The notes: generated by a model from the letters alone, not told the origin. 64,000 bases of DNA from Paracoccaceae bacterium (GCA_026706985.1 JAPOXR010000016.1:18288-82287), one strand, 5' to 3'; counted from the stretch's first letter, positions 1 through 8,997 are shown. Translations and numbers: made by a program.

Positions 1-133
1 CCTGACGACAGGATCAACGATATCCGCGAAACATCCCCCTGTTCCACAAGGTGCGGCTGATCTGTTGCTGTGCCGTCACGGTGCCGGTCCAGCGAAGCAA
101 AACGGCGTTGTTCAGCCAAGTCATCATGACCAT

Positions 134-1096
134 CTAGGAGTCCCAAACGATCCGAAAGCCTTGATGCGTTGCCGAACCGTCCGGTGAGTTTCCCACGCGC
201 GAAGCAATCCTGTAGCGATAGCAATAGCTGCGGTGGCAAAGGAACGAACCGCCCTTGAGAAGTCGGAAGCCACGCATTCGGGCCAGCCTCTGCCGAACAT
301 GTTTCTTCAAAGACCGTACCCGGTACAGATCCGACGTCCATTCCCAGACATTTCCTGACATGTTGTACAAGCCAAACCCGTTCGGATGGAAGGACCGCGC
401 CGGGGCGGTTGTCTTCCATCCGTCTGCACATGTGTTGTGGTCGGGAAACCGGCCCTGCCAGATATTGCAGGGGAAATGCCCGATATCGTCGGGCTCCGCG
501 TCCCCCCATGGAAAGCGCACATCGCCACAACCGCCGCGGGCGGCATGCTCCCATTCCCGCTCGGTCGGCAACCGTCCCCCTGCCCAATCAGCATAGGCGG
601 CGGCATCGTTCCAGGACACATGGACAACGGGATGGTTCGGTAACCATGCCTCGCCCATCGTATCCGGGCCATTGATGTCTTTCCAGTTTGCACCATCGAT
701 CTTATGCCACCATTCAGCACCTGCAACGGCTTGTGTCGGCCCCAGGCATTCCGGAACTTCGGACCGGAAAACGAAGGACCATCCGATGCGCTCCGCCTCT
801 GTGACAAACCCGGTTGTCTCAACGAAGTTGAGGAATTGACGGTTCGTGACAGTCGTCGTGCATATCCTGAACGTTTTCAGGCGGTTCCTGCGGAGGGGAC
901 TTTCGCCTTCATCGTGGATCTGCGGCAAATCCGTACCCTGAAACGCCACTTCGCCCGGCACCCGCATGGTTTCAACATCTTCCGGTGATTGGGCGGCGAT
1001 CCTGTCGGGCTTGCCGGTGGCCTGGCCGCGTGACGATCGTGATGGCGTGCAGCAGGCCTGCGGAGTGAATGGGTTCTGCCTGCCACCTGTCATCAT
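134..1096 (-). CDS. Formylglycine-generating enzyme (sulfatase maturase, SUMF1/FGE family)
   Basis: Predicted aerobic maturase that oxidises the active-site cysteine of sulfatases to formylglycine, most likely acting on the sulfatase encoded five kilobases upstream in the same run. The C-terminal block FLCHRSYCYRYR matches the FGE active site, with both catalytic cysteines present (about residues 287 and 292 of the 320-residue form). The motifs GGRLPTEREWEHAARGG and GNVWEWTSD are hallmark FGE-sulfatase domain sequences. The ORF track starts at 1225, but the first 43 residues look non-coding, so I chose the ATG at 1096; the ATG at 1093 is equally possible. An N-terminal CTPSR (about residues 16-20) copies the C-x-P-S-R sequence that FGE recognises in its substrates. 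About 290 bases separate it from the upstream SDR gene, so it may be the distal gene of the operon or have its own promoter. Family assignment is firm. Confidence 0.93.
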   Translation of the reverse strand: MMTGGRQNPFTPQACCTPSRSSRGQATGKPDRIAAQSPEDVETMRVPGEVAFQGTDLPQIHDEGESPLRRNRLKTFRICTTTVTNRQFLNFVETTGFVTEAERIGWSFVFRSEVPECLGPTQAVAGAEWWHKIDGANWKDINGPDTMGEAWLPNHPVVHVSWNDAAAYADWAGGRLPTEREWEHAARGGCGDVRFPWGDAEPDDIGHFPCNIWQGRFPDHNTCADGWKTTAPARSFHPNGFGLYNMSGNVWEWTSDLYRVRSLKKHVRQRLARMRGFRLLKGGSFLCHRSYCYRYRIASRVGNSPDGSATHQGFRIVWDS

Positions 1097-1386
1097 CGAA
1101 TCCCGGCGAGAATTGGCGCATGATAGACAAATGGCCGGCACCGTAAAACCCCGGGTCCATGGCCTGGTGGATATCCGCGGAAATTCGGCTTGATCATCGC
1201 CGGATCTGAAACCTGCTTGTCGCATACCGGGAATTGGATATCTCTCGCGCCTGCCGGTTCAGAAATTCAAAAATTTATGATCAGTGACAGTCATCCAGCC
1301 TTTGCGGCTTGTCTGCAGATCAAACAGGATCGGCGCTCCAGACAAATCCTGTGAAAATATTCGGGTGGGTGCACATTACCTGCATG

Positions 1387-2160
1387 TCACAAGGGGCGCC
1401 GGGCGAGCGAGAAGATCTGCCCCGTTGGTCCACCGACCGGATATGATGCCAATTGCAGAGCCAAATCCGCGACTTCATCCGGGTGCTTGACGCGCTCCCA
1501 TGCAGGCAGCCCCTTTGGCAGGGCATCGCGTCCTGCGGCAAGGATTGCTTCCGGCGAACATTTCTGGCTAGGCCCGGCATTGGTCAGGGTCGCGGTTGGC
1601 CCGGGCACCAGGCTGTTAACATCGATCTGCCGGGGCCAAAGCTCGTTGGCGAGACCCTCGGTCATCATGTTCAGTGCCGCCTTGGATACGTGATAGGCGG
1701 TGCTGTCGGCACCGGCGCTGAAACCCTTGCCCGAAGTGAGATTGATGATCTTGCCGCCCGGTCTGATCGCTTCGATCAGTTTCCGGGTCAGCAGATACGG
1801 ACCGCGGAGATTGACCTCCACGGTTCTCCACCACAGCTCCGGATCCGAGTCGGCGAAAGCACCCCGCTCAATATAGGCACCGGCATTATTGACGAGAATA
1901 TCAACGCCCCCGAACTCACGCAAAACCGCATGGCAAAATGCCTCAACCTGCTCTGGATTCGCCAGATCAACGGAGGAGGCATGGCAGCGCCGACCCAGCA
2001 GCTCGACCGCACTTCCAGTTTCCGCGATTTCGAGTTTCGACCGGGCACAAATGGCGAGATCGGCACCCGTCCTTGCGAAAGTCAAGGCAATGGATTTGCC
2101 GATTCCACGCCCTGCCCCTGTGACAACGGCGGTTTTGCCCGCAAGCGGTGATTCATTCAC
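1387..2160 (-). CDS. SDR-family NAD(P)-dependent oxidoreductase
   Basis: Classical short-chain dehydrogenase/reductase of 257 residues, the usual length. The cofactor loop TGAGRGIG lies at residues 14-21, the NNAG structural motif at 91-94, and the catalytic Ser (about 143), Tyr156 and Lys160 in YHVSK. An Arg at the end of the second strand (ICARS) hints at NADP(H) use, though weakly. It starts at a GTG that overlaps the stop of the transketolase N-subunit gene, which indicates translational coupling. In this context it probably oxidises or reduces a hydroxyl of the desulfated substrate before or after the transketolase step. The exact substrate cannot be read from the sequence. Confidence 0.9.
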   Translation of the reverse strand: MNESPLAGKTAVVTGAGRGIGKSIALTFARTGADLAICARSKLEIAETGSAVELLGRRCHASSVDLANPEQVEAFCHAVLREFGGVDILVNNAGAYIERGAFADSDPELWWRTVEVNLRGPYLLTRKLIEAIRPGGKIINLTSGKGFSAGADSTAYHVSKAALNMMTEGLANELWPRQIDVNSLVPGPTATLTNAGPSQKCSPEAILAAGRDALPKGLPAWERVKHPDEVADLALQLASYPVGGPTGQIFSLARRPL

Positions 2161-2998
2161 GTCTCTTTGCTTCCAATTCCATCAATGTCGCCCCGATCTC
2201 GGTCAATCCTTCATCCCAATCCACGGCCGTCCGCGCAGTGTAATGCGCCATCGGCAAGGCTTTCTGCAGACAATTGATGCCGGCCCAGAGCCGCGTGTCG
2301 CAAATCATCGCATAAGGTCTGCCCTTGGTTGCGCGCGCCTCTTCAAATGCGTCCAGAAGTTCCGTGATGCCCGTCCCGTTGATGCGCCGTGACTTGAAGC
2401 CGAAAGCCTCGAACTTTTCCGGCACCGGTTCAACGGCGAGGACGTCGGCTACCTGGCCCGAAGCCTGCATGTCGTTGTTGTCGATGATGAAGCAGAGATT
2501 ATCGAGCTTCTGGTGACCCGCGAACATCGCCGCTTCCCAGACATTTCCCTCCTGCAGTTCACCATCGGAGAAAAGACAATAGACCCGCTCATCCAACCCT
2601 TGCCGCCTGAGCGACCAGGCAAGTCCCGCTGACTGGCTCGGACCCTGGCCCAGCGATCCGGCGGTGATTTCGAAACCAAGCTGACCTTCTATCGGGCTTT
2701 GATCCACCGATGTGCCATCGGCATTGTAGGTCTTCAACACATCCATTCCGTAGTGGCCGGTTTCTGCCAGCGCGCCATAAACCATGATCGCATCATGGCC
2801 GTTTGACAAAACAAAGCGATCCTTAAACCAGCCGTCGGCATCGGGACGCAGTTCGTCAAAATACAGGACTGCGGCGATATCCGCGAGCGCGACACCTTGC
2901 GCCGCATAGCCGCCGCGTTGGCGACAGATTTCCAGCACATGCCGGCGGATCCTGGCAGCGATGACTGCAAGATCATTGACAGATTGATTGCGTCTCAT
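2153..2998 (-). CDS. Transketolase-like N-terminal subunit (first split pair)
   Basis: Pyrophosphate-binding half of a split thiamine-diphosphate enzyme, 281 residues from the ATG at 2998. That start overlaps the stop of the partner gene as ATGA, so it replaces the longer track start. Visible family features are NGHDA (His68), GSLGQG (114-119), and SDGELQEG at 144-151 with Asn174, which corresponds to the GDG-x25-N thiamine-diphosphate motif but has Ser in the first Gly position. The usual T-x-GKG segment near the C-terminus is replaced by TRLWAGINCL, so this pair has diverged from housekeeping transketolase. It probably transfers a two-carbon unit from a ketose or ketose-phosphate made in this pathway. 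Related split enzymes act in apiose and sulfosugar catabolism; which reaction applies here is open. Confidence 0.88.
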   Translation of the reverse strand: MRRNQSVNDLAVIAARIRRHVLEICRQRGGYAAQGVALADIAAVLYFDELRPDADGWFKDRFVLSNGHDAIMVYGALAETGHYGMDVLKTYNADGTSVDQSPIEGQLGFEITAGSLGQGPSQSAGLAWSLRRQGLDERVYCLFSDGELQEGNVWEAAMFAGHQKLDNLCFIIDNNDMQASGQVADVLAVEPVPEKFEAFGFKSRRINGTGITELLDAFEEARATKGRPYAMICDTRLWAGINCLQKALPMAHYTARTAVDWDEGLTEIGATLMELEAKRRE

Positions 2999-3969
2999 GA
3001 CGCCAGCCCAGCCAGCCGCGACGCCAACACTTCGGCGTCCAGGCCCAGCTGTGCCCGAATATACGCGAGCGTTCCACCCGGAGCCCACCTGTTGGCCAGG
3101 CCGATACGCGTGATGCGTGGCCCGCCCCCGGTGTCGGAAACAATTTCGGCCACCAGTGATCCAAGCCCGGTAACAATCTGATGATTCTCAATTGTGACGA
3201 TCTGGTCGTGCGCGAATGCGAAGTCGGAAACCTCCTTCTCATTAACAGGCTTGATCGTCGGCACATGCAGGAGCGAATGATCAACGCCGCGTTCGGACAG
3301 CAGTTCCGATGTTTCGAGTGCCCATTGTGTGCCATGACCGCTGGCGATGATGCCGATGCCTTTGCCGGCCTTAAGCGTATAGGTCTTCCCCAACTCGAAG
3401 GTGAATTTGTCCGGATCCAGGATAAGCGGTGTGTTGCCCCGGTGACCCCTGATGTAGGTAAGACCCGGCAAATCCACCGCAATATCGAGAGCGGCGCGGA
3501 AATCCGTCGGATCCACCGGGTCGATTACGGTTGCGTTGGGGATTGCACGCACCATTCCGAGATCCTCGGCTGCCTGGTGGTGGATTCGCGCCGGGTTGGT
3601 GATGCCGGGTGTGAACCCGATCGCAATGTTTGTCAGTCCACCGGTTTCCACATTCGTGCCGGCCCCGGATCCCGTTCCCATGCAGATCAATAACTGGTCG
3701 TAGGCACGACGCGTGATGTAGCAGGCAAAGCAGGTCGCTACAGGTACAAGTCCGCCCTTGGCGACACCTGCAGCCACAGCGAGCAGGTTCTGTTCGGCCA
3801 TACCGACATCAAGATGCTGCTCCGGCAACTCTTTCTTCACCCGCACGACCTGGCAGTATTTGCTCAGATCGGCGCTCATGACCACCACGTCTCCGCGGCG
3901 CGTGCACAAATCATAGCTGATGCTGTCAAAGGGTGCGGAGTCGAATTGGCGCTCACCGGTCAAGAGCAT
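2995..3969 (-). CDS. Transketolase-like C-terminal subunit (first split pair)
   Basis: Pyrimidine-binding half of the split transketolase, 324 residues from the ATG at 3969. This start lies just past the sulfatase stop and removes a 27-residue out-of-family extension in the ORF track. The segment DVGMAEQN carries the conserved Glu (about residue 59) that activates the thiamine ring, and TRRAYDQL is also typical. The C-terminal Rossmann-like domain is intact to the end. It overlaps the N-subunit gene by four bases (ATGA), as expected for subunits of one complex. The gene order, C-subunit before N-subunit, is the reverse of the second pair at 9.8-11.6 kb. Confidence 0.88.
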   Translation of the reverse strand: MLLTGERQFDSAPFDSISYDLCTRRGDVVVMSADLSKYCQVVRVKKELPEQHLDVGMAEQNLLAVAAGVAKGGLVPVATCFACYITRRAYDQLLICMGTGSGAGTNVETGGLTNIAIGFTPGITNPARIHHQAAEDLGMVRAIPNATVIDPVDPTDFRAALDIAVDLPGLTYIRGHRGNTPLILDPDKFTFELGKTYTLKAGKGIGIIASGHGTQWALETSELLSERGVDHSLLHVPTIKPVNEKEVSDFAFAHDQIVTIENHQIVTGLGSLVAEIVSDTGGGPRITRIGLANRWAPGGTLAYIRAQLGLDAEVLASRLAGLAS

Positions 3970-3977
3970 TGACACGC

Positions 3978-5465
3978 TCACGACACCCGGATGGCGTTGG
4001 GAAGCAGAATTTTCTCCAGATGCGTCTTCGCTTCGGAATGGGTTACCCAATCGGGCGGAGGGAAATCGGCAACCATGTCCCAGTCATCGCCGGTCGCTTC
4101 CATATGGGCGGCAAGCCGGGCGTCCAATGCATCCATGCGGGCAAAATGCGCTGGATCATTCACCAGGTTGTTCTGCTCATCGGGATCAGTGCGCAGGTCA
4201 AAAAGCATCGCGCGATGGTCCCTGCGGCGCATGTAAAGCCAGTCCCTGGTGCGGATACCACGCTCGGCGAAGGGCGCATACTCGCCGGGATTGCCGCCGG
4301 TCTGCGTGAATACCTGGTACCAGATCGTATCCCGGTGTTCGCTCGTCACGCCATCGAGAACCGGCAGGTAGCTTTGGCTGTTCCGGCCTTCAGGCATCCT
4401 GATGTCAAGCAGATCAAGGATTGTCGCCATCATATCAACGCCGACATCCACCATGGCGCCGGTGCGGTGCGGCTTGAACCGCGCCGGGTAGCGAATGATA
4501 AGCGGCACCTGCATCGCGGCGCGGTAGGCCTGGTTCTTGATGCCGCAAAAGCTGCCATGCTGTCCAAACATATCCCCGTGGTCGCTGAGAAAGATAACCA
4601 TGGTTTCCTCGGCGATTCCGATAGCTTCGAGATGATCCACAATGCGGCCTAGATTGTGGTCGATATTGTGGATCATGCCGTAATACTCGGCGATGAACCC
4701 GCGGATTTCCGCCTCGGTTTCGACTTCCCCTGTCGGCTTGTTCCCGTGGGCAGCGTGACTCTTGTGCCCTGCGCGGGGATCGCCCCCGCAGAGCACCTCG
4801 TTGCGATGTCTCTGCACCTTGGCCTGCAGTTCAGGATTTGGCACACCGGGCGGTAGTGGAACCTCCTCCGGCCGGTAAATCCGACGCAAATGCGCCGGCA
4901 TGTCCATTGGGAAATGCGGCGGGCCGTAACTCAGATAGCCGAAGAAGGGCCTGTCGACCTTCGCTGCGGAGTTGATGAAATCCAGGAACTGGTCGGTTTG
5001 GTAATCCGGCTCGTATCGCGTCGAATGATAGGCTTGCCCCGTATCATCAAAATAGATGGAGGAGCGGTAATCATGGCCTCGATTGAAGCCAATGAAATGT
5101 TCGAAGCCAAAGCGCCGATCCGGAGGAACGAAGCCCGGTTTCGGCCCGCCTTCCAGATGCCACTTGCCGATATAACCGGTCTGGTAACCCGCATCCTTCA
5201 GGAATTCAGCCAGGAACCCCTGGCCGGCGCGCAGGGGAAAGTGGTTCTGGATCATCCCGTGTCCCTGCGCGTATTTACCGGTCAGGACCGAAGCGCGGAA
5301 CGGGCAGCAGATGGGATAGCTGGCATAGGCTTCGCTGAAATGCACGCCTTCCTTAGACAATTTGTCGATATTGGGCGTGCGGATGACCGGATTGCCCGAA
5401 CAGCCCATCGCGTCATAGCGCATCTGGTCGGGATAGATGATCAGAATGTTCGGGCGCATTGTCAC
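3978..5465 (-). CDS. Type I sulfatase, Cys-type, no signal peptide
   Basis: Arylsulfatase-superfamily hydrolase of 495 residues that removes sulfate esters. The modification site CCPFRASVLTG (Cys53-x-Pro55-x-Arg57) is the Cys-type formylglycine signature, so the protein needs the FGE encoded downstream. Other family elements are PNILII with metal-ligand Asp13, GKWHL at 100-104, and SDHGD near 294-298. No signal peptide is visible: the N-terminus MTMRPNILIIYPDQ goes straight into the first core strand. Desulfation should therefore happen in the cytoplasm after uptake. The GTG at 5465 overlaps the tctA stop; the ATG at 5459 is an equally good start. The substrate cannot be named, because substrate specificity in this family needs comparison with characterised members. 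Confidence 0.93.
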   Translation of the reverse strand: MTMRPNILIIYPDQMRYDAMGCSGNPVIRTPNIDKLSKEGVHFSEAYASYPICCPFRASVLTGKYAQGHGMIQNHFPLRAGQGFLAEFLKDAGYQTGYIGKWHLEGGPKPGFVPPDRRFGFEHFIGFNRGHDYRSSIYFDDTGQAYHSTRYEPDYQTDQFLDFINSAAKVDRPFFGYLSYGPPHFPMDMPAHLRRIYRPEEVPLPPGVPNPELQAKVQRHRNEVLCGGDPRAGHKSHAAHGNKPTGEVETEAEIRGFIAEYYGMIHNIDHNLGRIVDHLEAIGIAEETMVIFLSDHGDMFGQHGSFCGIKNQAYRAAMQVPLIIRYPARFKPHRTGAMVDVGVDMMATILDLLDIRMPEGRNSQSYLPVLDGVTSEHRDTIWYQVFTQTGGNPGEYAPFAERGIRTRDWLYMRRRDHRAMLFDLRTDPDEQNNLVNDPAHFARMDALDARLAAHMEATGDDWDMVADFPPPDWVTHSEAKTHLEKILLPNAIRVS

Positions 5466-6955
5466 TTGCCCATCCGACGCTTGATACGCGAAGTGACCGG
5501 CCCCCAGAATATGGTCAGCAGGAGTGCAGCATAGATCGTGAGACCGATCGGGGTGTCGAAAAACTCGGTCACGGACCCGTCCGCGATGGTGAGCGACTGG
5601 CGCAGGGAATTTTCAAGGATCGGACCCAGCACGAAACCGATGGACAGTGGTGCGATCGAGTAACCCAGCTTGCGTGTGACATAACCCAGTATGCCTGCGC
5701 CGAGCAAAACGCCGACATTGAAGAAAGAATTCGAGACCGAATAGATACCGACAAAGCTGAGAAGCATCACTGTCGGCACGATCACGGCGGTCGGGACCCG
5801 GATGAGCTGGGCGGCAAAGCGGATGGCGACAAGGCCGATGACCATCATCAGAATGTTGATCAGAAAGAGACCCGTAAAGATCGCATACATAAGGTCAGGC
5901 TCTTCCGAGAACAGCTTCGGCCCGGGAGTCAACCCCTGGATCAGGAGCGCGCCCAGCAGCACTGCGGCGGCAGGCGAGCCGGGCACACCAAGTGTCAATG
6001 TCGGAACAAGCGCGCCACCGACCGTGGCGTTGTTCGCTGTCTCGGGCGCAACAATCCCTTCAGGAATTCCGGTGCCGTACGCCTCCGGTGTTTTCGACCG
6101 CCGCTTGGCCTCGGAATAGGCAAAGAATGCACCCACCGCCGCACCCTCTCCCGGAATGATGCCGATGACCGTGCCGATGACCGATGAACGCAGGATCAAA
6201 TCCTTCATGCCTGCCAGGGTCTTGAGGCCGGGCAGTTTGACCACCAGGCTGTCAGTCGAAAACTCAATCCGCCGCGCCACGCGTTCCGCGCCGATCAGAA
6301 CTTCCGACATCGCAAACAGGCCCACCAGGAAAGGCACCAGCGGCAGACCCTCATATAGATTGTAGCTCCCGAAAGTGTATCTCTCGGTCCCGTTCAACTC
6401 GTCCAGCCCCCAGGTGGTCAGGAAGATTCCCAGGGCACCGATCAGCAAACCTTTCGGCAGGCTCTGCCCGGCCACGCGGACAACAACGATCAGGCCGAAC
6501 ACGGAAATCGCGAGATATTCACGCGGCCCGAATTTCACCGCCAGATCGGCCAACAGCGGCGCGATCAGGGCAAGGCATGCGGCACTGAACAATCCGCCGA
6601 TGATCGAACCGGTGAGCGAAAAGCCCAGCGCCTCTCCGCCGCGCCCGGATTTGAACATGTTATGCCCGTCGAGAACGGTGGCAATCGCTGCACCGGTGCC
6701 GGGAATGCCTACCGCGATTGCCGAGATCGATCCCCCGTAAATCGCCGCAGAGTAAATTCCGAGCAGCAGGACCATGGACGCCACCGTGTCCAAATGGAAG
6801 GTGAAAGGAAGTGCCAGGGCGATGGCGATTGGTGGCCCGAGACCCGGCAAAATCCCGATGACCAAACCCAACAGGATGCCGACAACAAGCAGGAGCATTG
6901 TCAGCGGGTCCGCGAGCAGGCCGAAGGCGGATATGAGTGCGGCGGCATCAAACAT
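5462..6955 (-). CDS. tctA: Tripartite tricarboxylate transporter large permease TctA
   Basis: Large membrane subunit of a TTT (tripartite tricarboxylate) importer, 497 residues with about twelve hydrophobic segments. The GLGPPIAIALALPF and PGEGAAVGAFFAYSEAKR segments are typical of the family; the second belongs to the conserved internal repeat. It works with TctB and the periplasmic binder TctC to import a carboxylate using an ion gradient. It begins six bases after the tctB stop and its stop overlaps the sulfatase start, so transporter and sulfatase are presumably co-expressed. The ligand is unknown; the context suggests an organosulfate that carries a carboxylate. Confidence 0.95.
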   Translation of the reverse strand: MFDAAALISAFGLLADPLTMLLLVVGILLGLVIGILPGLGPPIAIALALPFTFHLDTVASMVLLLGIYSAAIYGGSISAIAVGIPGTGAAIATVLDGHNMFKSGRGGEALGFSLTGSIIGGLFSAACLALIAPLLADLAVKFGPREYLAISVFGLIVVVRVAGQSLPKGLLIGALGIFLTTWGLDELNGTERYTFGSYNLYEGLPLVPFLVGLFAMSEVLIGAERVARRIEFSTDSLVVKLPGLKTLAGMKDLILRSSVIGTVIGIIPGEGAAVGAFFAYSEAKRRSKTPEAYGTGIPEGIVAPETANNATVGGALVPTLTLGVPGSPAAAVLLGALLIQGLTPGPKLFSEEPDLMYAIFTGLFLINILMMVIGLVAIRFAAQLIRVPTAVIVPTVMLLSFVGIYSVSNSFFNVGVLLGAGILGYVTRKLGYSIAPLSIGFVLGPILENSLRQSLTIADGSVTEFFDTPIGLTIYAALLLTIFWGPVTSRIKRRMGK

Positions 6956-6961
6956 TGCGCA

Positions 6962-7423
6962 TCAAATCAACTGAATGCCGAGGCCATAGGTAAAGGTGAG
7001 CGCGACCAATGCGGTCATCGCCAAGACGATCACATAGAACCATGGTGCACGGACGCCCATCGCCAACAGGCTGAGTGGCCCCATTACAATCGCCATCGGC
7101 AAAAAGCCGAATGATCGCCATATAACGTAGCAAGCCGCTGCCACGGGCAGCATCAGAATGCCCTGCCGCGCCTCGGTTTTGTTTTCAAACACGGTCCCGC
7201 CTGCGTCACCCCCCGCCGCACCGCGCACCAGGTAGAGATAGCCGATGAAAGCCGCGCAGACGGCCATGATGCCGAGCAGCAGTTGCGGAAAGAACTTTGA
7301 AGGTAAACCGGAACTGGCGAGCAGGCCGGAAGTCGAAAAACCCTCGGCCTCCCAGGCAAAATAGGCGCAGGCCGCGAGTATGATCACAATGAAGATCAGA
7401 TTGGCAGTTCGTTGGCTTAACAT
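6962..7423 (-). CDS. tctB: Tripartite tricarboxylate transporter small permease TctB
   Basis: Small four-helix membrane subunit of the TTT transporter, 153 residues from the ATG at 7423 (MLSQRTANLIFIVII). The ORF track extends upstream another 56 residues of Arg/Gly-rich, unlikely coding sequence. Helices are visible near the start, in the centre (FFPQLLLGIMAVCAAFIGYLYLV) and twice at the end (LLAMGVRAPWFYVIVLAMTALVAL). The gene precedes tctA by six bases. It follows tctC only after a long 0.5-kb gap, so it may have its own promoter or depend on read-through. Confidence 0.85.
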   Translation of the reverse strand: MLSQRTANLIFIVIILAACAYFAWEAEGFSTSGLLASSGLPSKFFPQLLLGIMAVCAAFIGYLYLVRGAAGGDAGGTVFENKTEARQGILMLPVAAACYVIWRSFGFLPMAIVMGPLSLLAMGVRAPWFYVIVLAMTALVALTFTYGLGIQLI

Positions 7424-7931
7424 CTTCAATGCATGCGAAACGGGATGCCGCGTATGTTGACCCGCGCCGGGAGGTCCCCGGCAGCCGGAGTCATCGCCCT
7501 GCAGACCTTTTGCTCCGCATCCTCTAACAGACCTTAGGCGAAACCGGCAAGTGCGCTCAGGTCGCCGGCGCTCCAGCCGTCCGCGCGCCATCCCTGCCGA
7601 TGATTATTCACAGAACCCTTTGCAGCGTGTTCCTGACCGCCCGGTCCGGGCCATGATATCCGCGGAAGCCAAGGAAATTCGAAAACCACGCAGGGCTCCG
7701 CCTCAATGACACATGCACGGCCGCATGCAGTGCATGAGGAGAAAGGAATTGTCAGCATTTGATCGTGGCGACCCCGGGACACGCTGCCGACAGGGAGGCC
7801 GGTCAACCTGGCTGACGATGCACATGGAATCCTGCAATTTCCGACCTGACCCTGGCCCAGCGCGAAGTCACGCACTCACGCTGAGCCAAGGGATTATCCG
7901 CGAATTTCCGTTCCTTGTTCTGGAACAGACC
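7424..7931. other. 508-base non-coding stretch between tctC and tctB
   Basis: The open frames across this gap (for example 7534..7875 on the minus strand) show no family features and no convincing start, so I call it non-coding. An 11-base direct repeat, aacagacctta, occurs at 7526-7536 and again at 7924-7934, where it covers the tctC stop codon. A short inverted repeat CCGGG-N5-CCCGG lies at 7468-7482. The stretch could reduce expression of the membrane genes relative to the binding protein, or could be the scar of a lost gene. Neither reading is proven. Confidence 0.45.
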
Positions 7932-8897
7932 TTACTTGTGAAGAAGGCCCAACCCGTCGAGCAGAGGCGAATAGAGGTCGATGCCGGACTGGATCAATGC
8001 GGTGGTCTCCTCGACCCCGTGAGTCCAGTCGTAGCTGACAGCCTTCGGCACCCGTGAAATAAACGCCTCAGTGCCCATGGATTCAGACGCCGCCAACAGC
8101 TTGTCGACGATCTCCTGCGGCGTGCCGGATTTCACGGCCAATCCGCCATGCACCCATGTTCCGGCCTCTTTGCCCGGAAAAGCCTCGCCCACGGTACGCA
8201 CACCCGGCAGGTCTGTCCCGTAATAGGGCTTGCGGTTGTTATCGAGAATTATGAGCGGGCGGATTTCACCGTCATAGGCATGGATGGACGCTACCTGTCC
8301 CACGGCCACGTCAACCTGGCCGCCGATTAGCCCCGCCAAAGTGGCCGGCACGGTTTTCAGCGCAACCGTTTTGAATTCCAGTCCGAACTCAGATGCCAGT
8401 TGCACGGCCGACAGATTGGGCGGTGCTCCCAAATTGTTGACACCCATGGTCAGCTTGCCGGCCTTCGCGCCCTCAATGAATTCCTCAAAGGTGGTATACG
8501 GGCTGTCCGATCGCACATACAGCGCATTGGATGCCGAGATTCCCGCAAACAGGGGGATAAAATCCTCAAGCGGCTCGTAAGGCGTCTCACGGGTCAACGG
8601 GACAACCATGAAACTCGGCGGCGACCAGTTGAACAGGGTGTAACCGTCAGCCGGCGCCTCCAGCACGCTCATCGTGGCCGGAATATGCGCGCCACCCGGC
8701 TTGTTGACAACATTGACCGGGACACCAAGCGCTTCGCTCAGCACCTCGGCATTCATCCGCGCGACGATGTCGGCGTTTCCACCTGCACCGAAAGACACAA
8801 CATAGGTGATCGGTTTTTCAGGCCATTCCGCGAGCGCTGCGCCCGCAGTGAGGCCAAGTGCCGCCAAGCCTGCGGCAGCCAGTTTGATAAGCTTCAT
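7932..8897 (-). CDS. tctC: TctC/Bug-family periplasmic solute-binding protein
   Basis: Extracytoplasmic receptor of the TTT transporter, 321 residues from the ATG at 8897. That start has a good ribosome-binding site (GGAGGG, eight bases upstream), unlike the track start nine codons earlier. A Sec signal peptide is clear: KLIKLAAAGLAALGLTAGAALA followed by EWPEKPI, the standard beginning of a mature Bug protein. The FGAGGNADIVAR and VNVVNKPGG segments form the conserved ligand-carboxylate binding region. It is the first gene of the minus-strand catabolic run and sits next to a GntR-type gene and a HutC-like operator. The ligand is unknown. Confidence 0.94.
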   Translation of the reverse strand: MKLIKLAAAGLAALGLTAGAALAEWPEKPITYVVSFGAGGNADIVARMNAEVLSEALGVPVNVVNKPGGAHIPATMSVLEAPADGYTLFNWSPPSFMVVPLTRETPYEPLEDFIPLFAGISASNALYVRSDSPYTTFEEFIEGAKAGKLTMGVNNLGAPPNLSAVQLASEFGLEFKTVALKTVPATLAGLIGGQVDVAVGQVASIHAYDGEIRPLIILDNNRKPYYGTDLPGVRTVGEAFPGKEAGTWVHGGLAVKSGTPQEIVDKLLAASESMGTEAFISRVPKAVSYDWTHGVEETTALIQSGIDLYSPLLDGLGLLHK

Positions 8898-8951
8898 TGT
8901 GCAGCCCTCCATGTTTCGTAACACCCGATACCAGCTATCAATGATCTAGAT

Positions 8952-8959
8952 GTATATAC
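8952..8959. promoter_or_regulatory. Putative GntR/HutC operator upstream of tctC
   Basis: The palindrome GTATATAC fits the GTMTAKAC operator consensus of the HutC subfamily of GntR regulators exactly. It lies 55 bases upstream of the tctC start and contains a TATATA that could serve as the -10 element. A related site, GTCCATAC, stands in front of the divergent transketolase gene, and both are followed by CTT. Confidence 0.5.
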
Positions 8960-8997
8960 CTTTCTACGTGACCATCTGAGAGTCAAGTGCACTTTTC

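Noticed and set aside
1-133. Partial gene at the left window edge
   Set aside because: No frame continues into the edge with family features; the stretch is the region after the FGE stop codon.
3978-5465. Assignment of the sulfatase as choline sulfatase BetC
   Set aside because: No betaine or choline genes are nearby and the N-terminal core does not resemble BetC as I know it.
7534-7875. Minus-strand frame of 113 residues in the tctC-tctB gap
   Set aside because: No recognisable domain, no ribosome-binding site, mixed residue composition; treated as non-coding.
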